DNA of 64,000 bases from Candidatus Zhuqueibacterota bacterium. GTDB taxonomy: Bacteria; Zhuqueibacterota; Zhuqueibacteria; Oceanimicrobiales; Oceanimicrobiaceae. The stretch spans positions 343,779 through 407,778 of the forward strand of contig JAJDAF010000039.1 in assembly GCA_029261995.1 (NCBI GenBank), given 5' to 3'. Shown in pieces: positions 18,101 to 27,098 of the stretch. Below the pieces are notes generated by a model. The model searched no databases. It saw only the letters and a program-made list of their open reading frames with translations, and was not told the DNA's origin. Position 1 is the first letter of the stretch, and every line of letters begins with the position of its first letter. The translations under genes were made by a program, and so were the position numbers.

Positions 18101-19983
18101 TTTTCGGCCTTGCGGGGATCAGCTGGCGCCACATTCAGGTACAGGCCGCCCAAGTCTTTGTAGCAAGCAGCCATGCCCTCTGAGTCGTTTAGGGATTCAT
18201 AGATTCGAAGGGCTGTAAGGTAGCGGTCGAGAGCCGAACGCAGGCGAGACTCACCGGACTTGATGGTTGCGCCGATCTCCTTGTGACAGTCAGCCTCACT
18301 TTTCCTGTCATTCAACTCGCCATATAGCACGAGAGCCTGAGTGAAGCGCTCGATGGCGACGCTATGGTTGCTTGACTTTTTGTGAGCCAGACCGCCATTG
18401 TAAAGCGCGTTCGCGGCACTTTGTTTCTTCCCTGCCTCCATGTAGGCCTTGCCGGCAGCCTCGAAAAGCGGAGCAGCCTCGGCGTTGCGCTCAAGAGCCA
18501 AATTGCAGCGGCCCTTGCCAAAAAGCGCCTGTCCGAGTTGACTTTTCGAAAACGCCAAGCGAGGGTTCCCGGAAAGAACGCGCTCGTACTCGAGCAACGC
18601 CCCTTCGAAGTCAGCGGATTCGCGGCGGGTATCGGCCAGCTTCAGGCGGATGTCGAAAATTTGTTGCCGCAAGGATGTTGTCCCGGTGGCCAATTCAAGC
18701 GCGCGACGATATGCCTCCAATGCCAGGGGTTGATGGCCAAGTTCAGCGTAAGCGTCGCCCTGTTTGCGATACGACTCAAGTGCATCAACGGGATTTCCTA
18801 GTTGCTGGTACAACTGAGCACAGCTACCGAAATGCACTGCCGCTTGTTCAGACTGCTCGTCCGCGGTAAGAGCATCCCCGAGATTCCCAAGCGCCTCTGC
18901 TTTTTGCGGATACAGGCCACTCTCCTCAGATATCGCGACTGCTTCGCGATAGTGCCGGGCAGCTTCCGAGAATTTTCCGCTGTTGAAGTTGGCGTGGCCA
19001 AGAGCAGTCAAGGCCGGCAGCAGGCTGCGGGAATCTCCGCCTGAGCGGTAGGTACTGACAACCGCGTGCAGGTGCTCGGCTGCACGCTCCCAATTCTCCA
19101 GCTTGAGAAAACACTGAGCAATATTGTACTCGCAGATTGCGCCAGAGCCAGCGTCGCCGATCTCAGTCAATCGGCGCGAGCCTTGTTGAAATGCCACAAG
19201 TGAGGGCTGCCACTGCTCAAGGGCAAAATGCGCATTTCCGAGGCGAAAATACGCGTAGGCAAGCGTTCGCGGATCAGAGCTTTGCTGGACCACCGACTCC
19301 AAATGCAGAATCGCCTGCGCGAAATGGTTCAACTGATATTCGCAAGTCGCGAGATTGTAACGACTCTCGGTGGCCTTGTCGGAATTCCGAAGTTTGTCGT
19401 AAATCGTAAGCGCAGATTTTAACGCCTGCGCGGCATCAGCGTAGCGTTCGGCAGCGAGATGTACTTTACCAAGCCCGGCAAGGCTGTTTGCCTCACCTTC
19501 AAGATTGCCATGTGCGCGGTAGCTCGCGACGGCCAGGTTGAAACTCCTGACAGCCAAATCGGCAGAGCCTGAGTCATGATAGGTCCAGCCCAGCAGCCAG
19601 TGAAGCTCGGCTTCTGTGGCCTGATCCGTGACCTGACCGGAGAGATGGTACTGCAGCGCCTGTCTAAATGCATTCAACGCGTCGGAGGTTCGGCCCAACC
19701 GACGGCTGGTCTGTCCGACGAGTTTTAAGGCCTGGGCTGCCTGCGCTATGGCACCGGCGCGTTTGAAACAATCGGTGGCTTGTTTGAAGGAGGTCAGGGC
19801 TGATTCGAGGGCGCCGGCGTTGAAGGAGTGGATGGCGCGGTTGTAGGTGGCGTTACAGGAGTGAGACGCACGCGACTGCCAAGTTCCTTGAGAAGCATTA
19901 GCCTGAATGACCAGGATTGTTAGAGAGACTAAGACCATCCGGCGGCCGGAATATGAGCGGTGGTGGACGAACACATCACTCAA
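15169..19983 (-). CDS. Giant exported TPR-repeat protein with a CHAT caspase-like protease domain
   Basis: 1604 residues from a TTG at 19983 (AAGG 9 nt upstream); an internal ATG at 19938 is the alternative. A signal peptide (about 1-32, VLVSLTILVIQANAS) precedes about thirty tetratricopeptide repeats to about residue 1150 (recurring GNA-A-Y-A-F pattern, ALEAYRRALELA). A short coiled linker and the C-terminal CHAT domain (about 1240-1600) follow. The catalytic pair is His1452 in SGHCN and Cys1503 in ILPNCATA, and SSVMATLWPVSD follows as usual. CHAT domains are caspase/separase-like cysteine proteases, usually activated by a partner through the repeats. The signal peptide places this one in the periplasm or outside. 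Substrate unknown. Confidence 0.88.
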   Translation of the reverse strand: MSDVFVHHRSYSGRRMVLVSLTILVIQANASQGTWQSRASHSCNATYNRAIHSFNAGALESALTSFKQATDCFKRAGAIAQAAQALKLVGQTSRRLGRTSDALNAFRQALQYHLSGQVTDQATEAELHWLLGWTYHDSGSADLAVRSFNLAVASYRAHGNLEGEANSLAGLGKVHLAAERYADAAQALKSALTIYDKLRNSDKATESRYNLATCEYQLNHFAQAILHLESVVQQSSDPRTLAYAYFRLGNAHFALEQWQPSLVAFQQGSRRLTEIGDAGSGAICEYNIAQCFLKLENWERAAEHLHAVVSTYRSGGDSRSLLPALTALGHANFNSGKFSEAARHYREAVAISEESGLYPQKAEALGNLGDALTADEQSEQAAVHFGSCAQLYQQLGNPVDALESYRKQGDAYAELGHQPLALEAYRRALELATGTTSLRQQIFDIRLKLADTRRESADFEGALLEYERVLSGNPRLAFSKSQLGQALFGKGRCNLALERNAEAAPLFEAAGKAYMEAGKKQSAANALYNGGLAHKKSSNHSVAIERFTQALVLYGELNDRKSEADCHKEIGATIKSGESRLRSALDRYLTALRIYESLNDSEGMAACYKDLGGLYLNVAPADPRKAENAYVHARALLSSAGKAQGVAECDFGVARVRFGNKEYAAAIDLYLRAESVFSTGGDVENAALCLTNAGHATFNLEHYEQALALYNEASARYETTGSKQELAECRRHAADCLVKLYRHEDAWLKYEQCLGIFQDNHDQVNAFKVLLGLGDVYFGQGLYSEAHSKFQEALRDGGTFVQGEQKIAAYDRLSKSSSALGDFDTSSDYLNKAGELYQQSGDRVGQLRIALRQADSFYQRDLYEQAIAFYDRAGADSASLDPEIIKLGLTALVNKANVYHEINSDSEATKFYQAALRQARAVRDSSHIMASLTGLANILTVAGDVDVAQTHHSEVLAIASLQKDSLMIASAYINLGNIAHRKRDVNQARLFYEQANAISSRFKESESVAIALNNLGILELERGLNLPALSHFQMAQKEAEGIYLKRLLIAVFSNQGVAYEQMGQYESALTAYDRAISEVEHIREGFKNGDLFQSYIKSTTDLYDRVISLLFDRLGDANRAYEYIDRSLSTGLVELYEGKARTTGNLKLANKLAELKIVLEKERLLQGQIQQNQKNTAVVNRLSVVLARTSQEVTDLERWLFENYPDYPGVLRISAANIASIQDKIPDDAVVVTFYPAPNKLYIYVATQDDYKATSVDISRADLYAKIREYRALVKKQRDDAVQNFVESGRGRAEVDDFLRVDSWSEDRLRPLVKISTELHRYLIKPVANLFGAAKTLLIIPSGMLYYLPLHALTEQSDGHLEFVIQKWTVAYLTSTTFARSISGGSNVSADVCRQRVSYLGYSAGNLSGVQREVDSLRVFAPQARIFTERDASESRAKTESLQSCVFILSGHCNVNPEQTGKTYLQLASADGEDGRWYTREIEQARQSGGNFARMDLAILPNCATAVGEDTPVFGVRNLVQSFSQAGASSVMATLWPVSDMFTPNLMSAFFRNFFQAKHDKAMALRDAQLAMLRNPQTAHPFFWAGFLLYGYWSTPPAATDAAR

Positions 19984-20265
19984 GACGTTCTACCTTGCCC
20001 GGCGGCGCACATGGCAGGAGAACTGAGTTGAATGTACCTTCCGCACAAGGGTGCCCGTGCAGGTACACTAACATATGTGTAATATCGTCACACATTTGAA
20101 ATTCCCTTCGGCTGAAGCAAGACCATAAGTATTAATAAAACAATGTCACTATTTCACTGGCTTAATTTTTGCGGAATTACGGTAAATTCTGCAGCCAGGG
20201 CCGTAACTGCCTTGAATGCATACTCAACTCGACATCAATGACAACATCTTGGAGGCCAGGAAACG

Positions 20266-20415
20266 ATGACACAAACAATTATCGGCTACGGCTTTGTTAC
20301 GGTAGTCTTTTCGGTAATGCTCTTTCCGCTATTTGCCAGCCTTTTTTCAGAAATCAAGAAACGTAAAAAACGCAAGACCAAATCTTCAGCTCAGGCGCGA
20401 TCGATTACGCTGTAG
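20266..20415 (+). CDS. 49-residue single-pass membrane protein
   Basis: ATG at 20266, preceded by GGAGG at 20251-20255 (spacing 10). It encodes a hydrophobic helix (about residues 4-27, TIIGYGFVTVVFSVMLFPLF) followed by a very basic tail (SEIKKRKKRKTKSSAQARS). It sits alone on the plus strand between the TPR-CHAT gene and the nine-gene motor operon, transcribed away from the former and towards the end of the latter. Single-pass helix plus basic cytoplasmic tail is typical of small regulatory or scaffold membrane peptides. Function unknown. Confidence 0.5.
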   Translation: MTQTIIGYGFVTVVFSVMLFPLFASLFSEIKKRKKRKTKSSAQARSITL

Positions 20416-20476
20416 ATAGTCGGTGTGGTGGTGGTCCTGTGCGGGCTAACTTTCTTCGTGGCATTAAGGATGGTAG

Positions 20477-23400
20477 TTAGAACCGGGACGCTTCCAGAGT
20501 GGCCAGGTTGTTGACCGCCCGTCTTGGTACGCCAGTATCACAAGGATGAAACTCGTAATCAGGGTCAGGTACCATTGCGTACTTCAGAATGCCGTCATTG
20601 GTGAACAAGCTCAGGCTATTTTCGCCATACCTGGCAGCGTTCACCGCACTGTTGTTTTTGATGTCGAAAGACGTGATAAACTCACCAGATCTATCAAATA
20701 CAAATATTTTCTTTGCGATCAAATCGCTGACAAGCGCCCACTCACCTGCTGAATCCACACGGTAGGGTGCTATCATTCCTGAGTCTTGTGCAGGTCGCAC
20801 ACCACACGCTGCAACCACATTTCGTAAGTCAAGATCGATCAGGTAGACACTACCTGCTTTCCAGTCCGCAACGAACAACGTTCGAGCCTTGCTTCCCACT
20901 ATAGCCAGACTCCCAATCGATTTAAGTTGCGCATCACTCGTTTTTGCTGTGATTATTCCTGTGGTGGCGTCCACGCGGAAAATGGAATCCGTGGCCGCGT
21001 CAGCTACGAAAAGGTCGTTTTGTTCAGCCACCAAGCCTACCGGATCCGAGATTCTCTGGCGCAGTTGGTCTGCAAACAACGGCGTAGGCGCACCCCCAGA
21101 CTGAGGAAATGCAAAAATTTCGCCCTCCGTCCTGCTCGCCAAAAGATAGCCTCCCTCGTAGCCAGCCAGAGCATTGTAACTGTGCCCATCCGAAGCATCG
21201 TGCCCAACGATTCGACGTAGCGTTTTCTGCCTGCGAAGCTCGAATAGGGGTGTTCTCAGGTCGTTGGCAACTATAATCCCGTCCGACTCGGCGACTACTT
21301 GAACGCCGGCCAACTCGTGAGCAGGCTCGGCTCCGGAAATCTCCACGGCAGGCTTGCTCTGGTAAAATACTTCCTGAGCGTTCCGCGTGAAGATGGCATC
21401 CGCAATCAATGGGAAGCGCCCGGTTTGGGACACTATGTACGTGTACGGTTTGCTTGATTTTAACTTTCTGACTATGACTCTCTTGTCAGAGAAAGTAGTA
21501 TCCACAGACTCAGACGGAATGAGTAGGCGTCTTTGCGCTGCATCATCGAACCGGAACACAACATCGATGTCTGTCTGCAAGAAGAATTCCCTAGGTCCGA
21601 GCATACCCGTCTCCCGGTCCGGCCGCAAGATGTGCAGCGGGCGGGAATAAACCTGCCATACCTTCAGGAGTTGCTGCTTCTCGGCAATGTTGAATGCCTT
21701 GCGCGCGTCGAGCAGCAGGTCTAGCCGCACATCTGGCCGGCCGACTACGGCAACAGCGCTAGTTGATTCACAGAGAAGTTCCGCGTCCCGCATAGACTCA
21801 AGCTGATCCGCAATTCCGTCCATGCAAACACCATTATTGGCTTGGCTCCATGCTCTGCAAGTATCTTCATTGGAACCAAACTGAAGCATAAGCAGTAGGG
21901 CGGCCCTAGGGTCTACATCACGGATGCGATTGTACTCTGCCTCCGCGGGATCGTAATCGACGTAGTAGAAATCCTGAAGGATCCTGCCACGATAGTAGCG
22001 CGACTCGTTTCGATTTGTTAGCGTATTGAATTTGTGTCCGGCTAGCCTCGCCAGCGCCGACTCAAACTCCCCGCTTTGAAAAAGGCAGAAGGTCTGGAGC
22101 AACACCATCTCGTCGGCATTGACTCCGCTGTCTTTCAAAAAGGAATAGAGCAGATAGGAGTATCTGTGCTTCCCAACTGTTCGTAGAAAGTTCGCCAACG
22201 CCCGAACTCTGGCTGCGTCGTCCTCTGAGAGAGGTGAATCAACGCCAAGCCAACCTGCAAGATTGTGTCTATTGCCGACCGTCGCCAGCCAGTGTTCTAC
22301 GGAATTGAATGTCTGAAAATCGGGAAGCCTGCCGGGAATTCGGAGCCTAGCGAAGGTATTCGCCAAGTCAAATCGTTGGATCTGAGCGTTCCAACCAAAC
22401 ACATAGCATTCCCGGCGTTCCCCAGCATAGCTGTCGAAAAGCCCGCTGGGCATGTTGGCAATTGGGGTTGGGGCAGCCGCAAAAATGCTGCGCTGGCCTC
22501 GAAAGTAATCGGCCTGAGCTCCAAGGCTTGCGGCATGCGGCTCTTGCATTTGCCCGATTGGCAGACTAAAGCCCGGAAGTTGGAGGGTGTTGCCATTCAC
22601 AAACTCTGTATAGGCCACCAAATCACGCCAAAACCTGGATTCTGGGAGTTCGTCAGCAACGGTCACCCTGGCTGACGAACCGGAAACCAGGTAATCCAGG
22701 AAACGACGATAGACATTCATGACCAGTGTCTGCCGTACATCGCCTGCGGGTAATGCCTCCGGCCTGCTGAGTTGGAAATGCTGCCCTTCCGTGGTCGATG
22801 CGAGATAGCGGCCAATATCCTGTTGCATGAGCGCCATATTGTAGTTAAAACGGGCGTGCGCTTGCAGCTCGGGAGCTGAATCTGATCTTGCCGCAAGGTC
22901 ACGAAAGTAATCCTGCACAGCCTGCAATCGTTGCTCTTGGTCACTCACTTGCCCTGACGTATGCAAAATGTCTTCTTGCATGCGCAAATAGGACGTGAGA
23001 TTCATGAAGAAGTCGGTCAGTTCCCATACTGCACTCGTACTGCCGACTGTCCCGAATATTGCAGACGCGGTATCCAATCGACCAGAAGCTATCCTATGCG
23101 TGTAGTATTCTCTGAGTGCCTGCAGGTAATAGCAGTATCCAGACATGAAGTGGATGTCATCCTGCAAAAAGCTGCCGAGTTCGGCTGCGCTTATAGCTGC
23201 TTCCACCTCCTGGAGATTGAGCAAGGACTGGCGTAGCAGCGCATCATCATCGTCTGTGCCTGGAAGCAGAGCGCGCCGGATTTGGCACCAACTTATCATG
23301 AATTTTGCAAAGACCTGATGCTTGGGTAGCCTGATGTTGTCGCCTTCCTCCCTGTGTTTGCGATAGGCTAAGTCAAAACTCCCCTGTGCCTTGTGGAATC

Positions 23401-23707
23401 CAGAACTGGCGGCCTCGTTCTGTCCTGCATCCGCGGATACCAGTCCGGAGACGTAATGCAGGTAAGCTGTGTAGTAGTGCCTCTTGAATCGTTCAATTGC
23501 GTTTAGATCGACTTCCGCCAGCCTCTCAAAATCCTCGATAGTTCTGCGCAAGGCAATATGATCTATGCTGACGGACTGGAGTCGGTCACCGATAAACTCA
23601 AGAGCACGTTCTTCAAGCTCGTGGGACGAATTCTGGGCAACGCCAGCGCCGGCCATTGCCATGAGTGCCGCCAATATGACACCAAATATTCTAGGTAAAC
23701 GCGTCAT
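20477..23707 (-). CDS. Large periplasmic protein: helical repeats plus beta-propeller
   Basis: 1076 residues. A signal peptide covers 1-25 (ending GAGVAQ). Residues about 30-700 are helical and irregularly TPR-like (YYTAYLHYVSGLVSADAG, FNYNMALMQQDIGRY). Residues about 760-1060 form an NHL/YVTN-like beta-propeller with repeating units such as GLVAEQNDLFVADAATDSIF, LFVADWKAGSVYLIDLD and WALVSDLIAKKIFVFDRSG. There is no membrane anchor, so it is periplasmic or bound to its neighbours. Its ATG overlaps the stop of the lipoprotein gene by 4 bp (ATGA). It is the last gene of the ExbB/ExbD-containing operon; I infer a large periplasmic adaptor or load-bearing part of that machine. Confidence 0.72.
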   Translation of the reverse strand: MTRLPRIFGVILAALMAMAGAGVAQNSSHELEERALEFIGDRLQSVSIDHIALRRTIEDFERLAEVDLNAIERFKRHYYTAYLHYVSGLVSADAGQNEAASSGFHKAQGSFDLAYRKHREEGDNIRLPKHQVFAKFMISWCQIRRALLPGTDDDDALLRQSLLNLQEVEAAISAAELGSFLQDDIHFMSGYCYYLQALREYYTHRIASGRLDTASAIFGTVGSTSAVWELTDFFMNLTSYLRMQEDILHTSGQVSDQEQRLQAVQDYFRDLAARSDSAPELQAHARFNYNMALMQQDIGRYLASTTEGQHFQLSRPEALPAGDVRQTLVMNVYRRFLDYLVSGSSARVTVADELPESRFWRDLVAYTEFVNGNTLQLPGFSLPIGQMQEPHAASLGAQADYFRGQRSIFAAAPTPIANMPSGLFDSYAGERRECYVFGWNAQIQRFDLANTFARLRIPGRLPDFQTFNSVEHWLATVGNRHNLAGWLGVDSPLSEDDAARVRALANFLRTVGKHRYSYLLYSFLKDSGVNADEMVLLQTFCLFQSGEFESALARLAGHKFNTLTNRNESRYYRGRILQDFYYVDYDPAEAEYNRIRDVDPRAALLLMLQFGSNEDTCRAWSQANNGVCMDGIADQLESMRDAELLCESTSAVAVVGRPDVRLDLLLDARKAFNIAEKQQLLKVWQVYSRPLHILRPDRETGMLGPREFFLQTDIDVVFRFDDAAQRRLLIPSESVDTTFSDKRVIVRKLKSSKPYTYIVSQTGRFPLIADAIFTRNAQEVFYQSKPAVEISGAEPAHELAGVQVVAESDGIIVANDLRTPLFELRRQKTLRRIVGHDASDGHSYNALAGYEGGYLLASRTEGEIFAFPQSGGAPTPLFADQLRQRISDPVGLVAEQNDLFVADAATDSIFRVDATTGIITAKTSDAQLKSIGSLAIVGSKARTLFVADWKAGSVYLIDLDLRNVVAACGVRPAQDSGMIAPYRVDSAGEWALVSDLIAKKIFVFDRSGEFITSFDIKNNSAVNAARYGENSLSLFTNDGILKYAMVPDPDYEFHPCDTGVPRRAVNNLATLEASRF

Positions 23708-24384
23708 AAGTTGGCCCTTGTCAGGCGTGCTGAGCCCGTGAACTGTGAAATGAATCTACGCCGAATCTTGTGATATGCGCGCACATCGTCCTTGGCCGGC
23801 ATTCTGTCGATAACCATATTTATCCTGGCAGTTGGAAAGTCAAGCGGAACAAGGTAACGTGCTTCGTTCTTCGTCAACGGTATGGTATAGCAAGTCCGTC
23901 TCGGATTCGGGGCCTTATCTCGTGACATGCGGTGATACTTAATCTCGATGTCACCGGTCGGCAGAATCATCACCCGGAAGCCGACGTTTCTTACGAAATC
24001 TGTGAACTGAAGATCTTTCTCCCAAGCCTTCTCAAGGCTACTAAGATAGCCCTCGATTATCGGGTTTCCAGGCAAATAGGCGACATCTACCTCACTAATT
24101 TTCTTAAGTGAATCATAGTGGACATCGATCTTTAGTTGGCTGGTTGCACCGCCTGGAGGCAGAAGAGATCTAACTTTGTTGTGTGACAATCGCAGAATGT
24201 GGTTGTTTGTGTAGCCAAACATCATCAGTTTCGCTTCCTGCTTGATAACCAACTCATCCGTGCCAAGATTACGGCACTCATTCAAAGCCGGGGCTTCTAC
24301 AGGGTCCAACTCCCAATTCGTCTGGCAACCACTTGCGGCAAACAAGATCGCGGTGACACCCACAAAACTACTGATTCGAAGCAT
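23704..24384 (-). CDS. Lipoprotein of the ExbB/ExbD operon
   Basis: 226 residues from the ATG at 24384, with AAAGGTAG 10 nt upstream. A TTG at 24411 overlapping the ExbD stop is an alternative. The signal peptide ends in the lipobox FAASGC, so Cys20 is the lipidated residue. The mature part (about 200 residues) is mixed alpha/beta with LRLSHNKVRSLLPPGG and FRVMILPTGDIEIKYHR. No family is recognised. The residue after Cys is Gln rather than Asp, which by the usual rule favours outer-membrane sorting. Coupled by overlap to the propeller gene; probably anchors that protein or the motor to the outer membrane. Confidence 0.7.
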   Translation of the reverse strand: MLRISSFVGVTAILFAASGCQTNWELDPVEAPALNECRNLGTDELVIKQEAKLMMFGYTNNHILRLSHNKVRSLLPPGGATSQLKIDVHYDSLKKISEVDVAYLPGNPIIEGYLSSLEKAWEKDLQFTDFVRNVGFRVMILPTGDIEIKYHRMSRDKAPNPRRTCYTIPLTKNEARYLVPLDFPTARINMVIDRMPAKDDVRAYHKIRRRFISQFTGSARLTRANL

Positions 24385-24407
24385 CACGAGACATCTACCT
24401 TTCAGAT

Positions 24408-24980
24408 TCAATCTCTTGGGTACTCAAGTCCATAAGTATCTGGATTATCGAAGCTAAGAACTCCTGCCAAGTCTGCGACCGACCCGCTCGCCAAGTGAAC
24501 TTTGACACCCCTAAACTGCTGGCATCTATCCACCACAGCCAGAACATCTCCATAGGACGCCAAATCCGGGCAACGAATGATCACCGTCTGTTGCTTACTG
24601 AGTTTAAGTTCCGCTGGAGTGTCGAGGATGCGGTGGTTGCGAAGAACTGCTGCCAGGCCTGCAAAATTTCCGTTGTCAGAGAGTGTTCGCAAACTGCCGA
24701 GAAGGTCATCTTCCTGCTGGCCGAGCGTTTTATCAAACACTAGGTACCGCGTGCGGTTGCCCAGTTCTGGAACCCGTTGCAGTTGAACGATGACATCGAC
24801 CTTGTCTTCGGTTGATCTCGGCACTGGTACGTCAAACGAGGCCTCAATTGGTTCATCCCGGGTCATCGCTGGAATGATATTGAGCGTCACCATAAAAAAG
24901 ATCAATAGCAGAAAAATGACATCGATGAGGGAAATCAGCTCAAGTTTGCGCTGCCCGCTTCTTCTGCGTTTTCGTGCCAT
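24408..24980 (-). CDS. ExbD/TolR-type proton channel protein (first copy)
   Basis: 190 residues: basic cytoplasmic N-terminus (MARKRRRSGQRK), one transmembrane helix (about 15-38, ISLIDVIFLLLIFFMVTL) with the conserved proton-carrying Asp20, and a periplasmic domain of about 150 residues that ends TYGLEYPRD. ExbD and TolR are usually about 140 residues, so the periplasmic part is longer than normal. The central QTVIIRCPDLASYGDVLAVVDRC stretch, read in two parts (QTVIIRCPDLASYGD, VLAVVDRC), matches the ExbD fold where a residue strand is followed by a helix. It sits 12 bp after the second ExbD gene. It should form a stator with one of the ExbB proteins encoded just upstream. Confidence 0.85.
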   Translation of the reverse strand: MARKRRRSGQRKLELISLIDVIFLLLIFFMVTLNIIPAMTRDEPIEASFDVPVPRSTEDKVDVIVQLQRVPELGNRTRYLVFDKTLGQQEDDLLGSLRTLSDNGNFAGLAAVLRNHRILDTPAELKLSKQQTVIIRCPDLASYGDVLAVVDRCQQFRGVKVHLASGSVADLAGVLSFDNPDTYGLEYPRD

Positions 24981-24992
24981 GCTTTCACCTGC

Positions 24993-25733
24993 TTATTGCT
25001 TGCGACTCAAAACTCTGAAATTCAGATATCTGGCCGGGATGTCGGCTTCCTGGAAAAAGGTCAGCATTTCAAAGATAAATTTGAAATAAACGGAATCCGC
25101 CAATCGCAGGTGAACATCCCTGTCTTCGTTGGCGTCGGCGAGTCTAGCTCTCAGCACATTAATAACCCTTCGGTACTCGGCATCGTCAATCGTACCATCG
25201 CTCTCACCTGGCAGATGATAGGGTAAGAACAGAGTCGCGGACGCGATCTTATCCCTCAACTCGCCAAGTGGCCAACTTTGACTTTGGGCTTCGTCGAGTT
25301 GGCTATTGATCCATGCCGCTCGATTGACTGAGGCCGTTTCCACATCGCCGCAACCATCACAAACGAAGACGGCATAGTCTCCGATATCTGTTTCCTCAGC
25401 AAAAGAGCGCCTGCCTTCTAGAAAATCGTCAATGCCATTCTGATCGAGACGACCCAGGACAGAGTTGACGAGGGCAAAATCATAGCCAATCATCTCCGAG
25501 ACCTGACGTACCTGGACAAGGTAAAACGTCGAGTCCATCATGTCGGGCGCGTTAGGGACTTCAGCCAGCCAATCCAGTGGCGCCTTCCTTTTCGGTGCGT
25601 TGTGCTCGCTAACATCGACAAAACTTGCCGTCGCCAGGCTGACAAAGAAGAAAATCAGAAGCAGGAAAACGACGTCAATGAGCGGCGTTTTGTCCGGCTC
25701 ACGCCGGTCTCGGATTTTGCGCGTCGATCTCAT
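24993..25733 (-). CDS. ExbD/TolR-type proton channel protein (second copy, enlarged)
   Basis: 246 residues: charged N-terminus, a transmembrane helix (about 17-37, PLIDVVFLLLIFFFVSL) with the conserved Asp20, and a periplasmic domain of about 205 residues, far larger than classical ExbD. The middle holds a Cys pair (VCDGCGD), and the end keeps the ExbD-like HLRLADSVYFKFIFEMLTFF and DIPARYLNFRVL. The start overlaps the stop of the first ExbB gene downstream-to-upstream by 4 bp (ATGA at 25730-25733). Two distinct ExbD genes beside two ExbB genes suggest a heteromeric motor or two dedicated motors. Confidence 0.83.
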   Translation of the reverse strand: MRSTRKIRDRREPDKTPLIDVVFLLLIFFFVSLATASFVDVSEHNAPKRKAPLDWLAEVPNAPDMMDSTFYLVQVRQVSEMIGYDFALVNSVLGRLDQNGIDDFLEGRRSFAEETDIGDYAVFVCDGCGDVETASVNRAAWINSQLDEAQSQSWPLGELRDKIASATLFLPYHLPGESDGTIDDAEYRRVINVLRARLADANEDRDVHLRLADSVYFKFIFEMLTFFQEADIPARYLNFRVLSRKQ

Positions 25734-27091
25734 ATCCCAAGTCCTGTTTTCTCAAATGTTTCTCTCTGGCTGACCATCTCGTTCTCCACCTTGCGCACGA
25801 ACTCATCTGCGACGCCGTGCCAGGCGTCACGAATGGTGTTGATGCGCCAGCTCAACAAATAGTAAACAAGCAGAAACGGTAATCCCACTATCAGGCCGCC
25901 AATGGTCGTGTGCAACGCTTCGTGGATACCGCCCGACAGATTCTCAATCATGCTGCCATTTGAAGTCAGACCGATCTCACCAAAGGCGCCGGCAATTCCC
26001 ATAACAGTTCCGAGCAGGCCAAACATCGGGGCGATGACGCCAAAGTTCCAGAAGTATTCTATCGAGAAGAAAAAATTCCAGACACGCCCGCCCCGGAGTG
26101 TCTGGCCAAGTTGCAGTGCCTTCTGTCCCAAGAGACCAGGCTCATCTTCTTCAAATTTTTGAAAGCCACGCGGGAATGTAAGATTCGAAAGATTGGTGTA
26201 GTGCGTCTGGATACGATCATACAGTGCTCGCTGAATTCGTTCAACTTTGGTGAAGTGGAGAGCCCGGCCATTCGGTCTTGGCGGGACCAAATATTCAATC
26301 GTGCCGGAAGGGAAGATGACTTCACGCTTCCAACGATTGATACCGTTCGCCAGAATTCCCAGAGTGGGCGACATGTTGCCTGCGCGCCGCGCCGCTTCGA
26401 TCTTGTCAATAGCTTCCGACAAGCTCATTTCTCGGTACTCGCGCCAGGTACTACGAATGACAGCGGGCCTGACTCTCTTGCGTTTGAATAGCTTCCAGCC
26501 AAAGGTGAACATGAGAAAACCACCAGCGCAGGTAATGACCAACAGGCAGACAAATACAAACATCGACTCATGAAAGATCATTTTTGTGGCATCCCCAAAT
26601 TCCCAAACTTGGTCCAGAACAGGTGTAACCCATCCGAAATAATTCACGCTGACACGTCGTTCGTGGAACCTTATAGTATACTGCCCATAGCCATGGTCGC
26701 CGCCGAGCGTCCGGTTAACATCATCAGTGATATCTTCCACAAAGGGACTCTGGATTTGGACTCGACAGGCGTAGGACTTGCCAAAGTCTACGCCGGGAAA
26801 TGTGTAGAACCGCTCATGGGTGAGCACGCGCTTATCGCCAACAGAGACGATGAATTCCAGTGCCCCGGTGTAGTCTGCGAACTGATCCGGTTGACACTCG
26901 GCGTAGGTATCCCAACTCAAGGTGACTGTATCATGCTGGGCCACGGCATCGGTGAATGCGACTAGCACTCGCGGTCTATTGTCGTCAGCCTGGCCGTGCA
27001 ACGGCATCGTCGTGGCCAGAAAAACCACACTCGCGGTGGCCAGAAAGACCTTACCTAACCACCTTCGCGCGTCAAGCAGTGCAAAGTTCAT
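25730..27091 (-). CDS. ExbB/TolQ/MotA-type motor protein with an N-terminal periplasmic domain (copy A)
   Basis: 453 residues from the ATG at 27091. A signal-like hydrophobic N-terminus (about 12-34) precedes a periplasmic beta-rich domain (about 35-160). Then come transmembrane helix 1 (about 175-200), a cytoplasmic domain of about 140 residues, and two closing helices (about 345-420) carrying the ExbB core APMFGLLGTVMGIAGAFGEI and HEALHTTIGGLIVGLPFLLV. The Thr and Gly positions of the proton path (GLLGTV, TTIGG) are kept. Canonical ExbB has about 240 residues and no periplasmic domain. An upstream in-frame start at 27238 would run into the preceding gene and is rejected. The 7-bp gap after copy B indicates one transcript. 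Confidence 0.87.
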   Translation of the reverse strand: MNFALLDARRWLGKVFLATASVVFLATTMPLHGQADDNRPRVLVAFTDAVAQHDTVTLSWDTYAECQPDQFADYTGALEFIVSVGDKRVLTHERFYTFPGVDFGKSYACRVQIQSPFVEDITDDVNRTLGGDHGYGQYTIRFHERRVSVNYFGWVTPVLDQVWEFGDATKMIFHESMFVFVCLLVITCAGGFLMFTFGWKLFKRKRVRPAVIRSTWREYREMSLSEAIDKIEAARRAGNMSPTLGILANGINRWKREVIFPSGTIEYLVPPRPNGRALHFTKVERIQRALYDRIQTHYTNLSNLTFPRGFQKFEEDEPGLLGQKALQLGQTLRGGRVWNFFFSIEYFWNFGVIAPMFGLLGTVMGIAGAFGEIGLTSNGSMIENLSGGIHEALHTTIGGLIVGLPFLLVYYLLSWRINTIRDAWHGVADEFVRKVENEMVSQRETFEKTGLGI

Positions 27092-27098
27092 TTGCGTC

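Noticed and set aside
20040..20100. ATGTGT/ACACAT inverted repeat near the start of the TPR-CHAT gene
   Set aside because: Only a 6-bp stem, without repeat copies or T-run; too weak to call a regulatory site.
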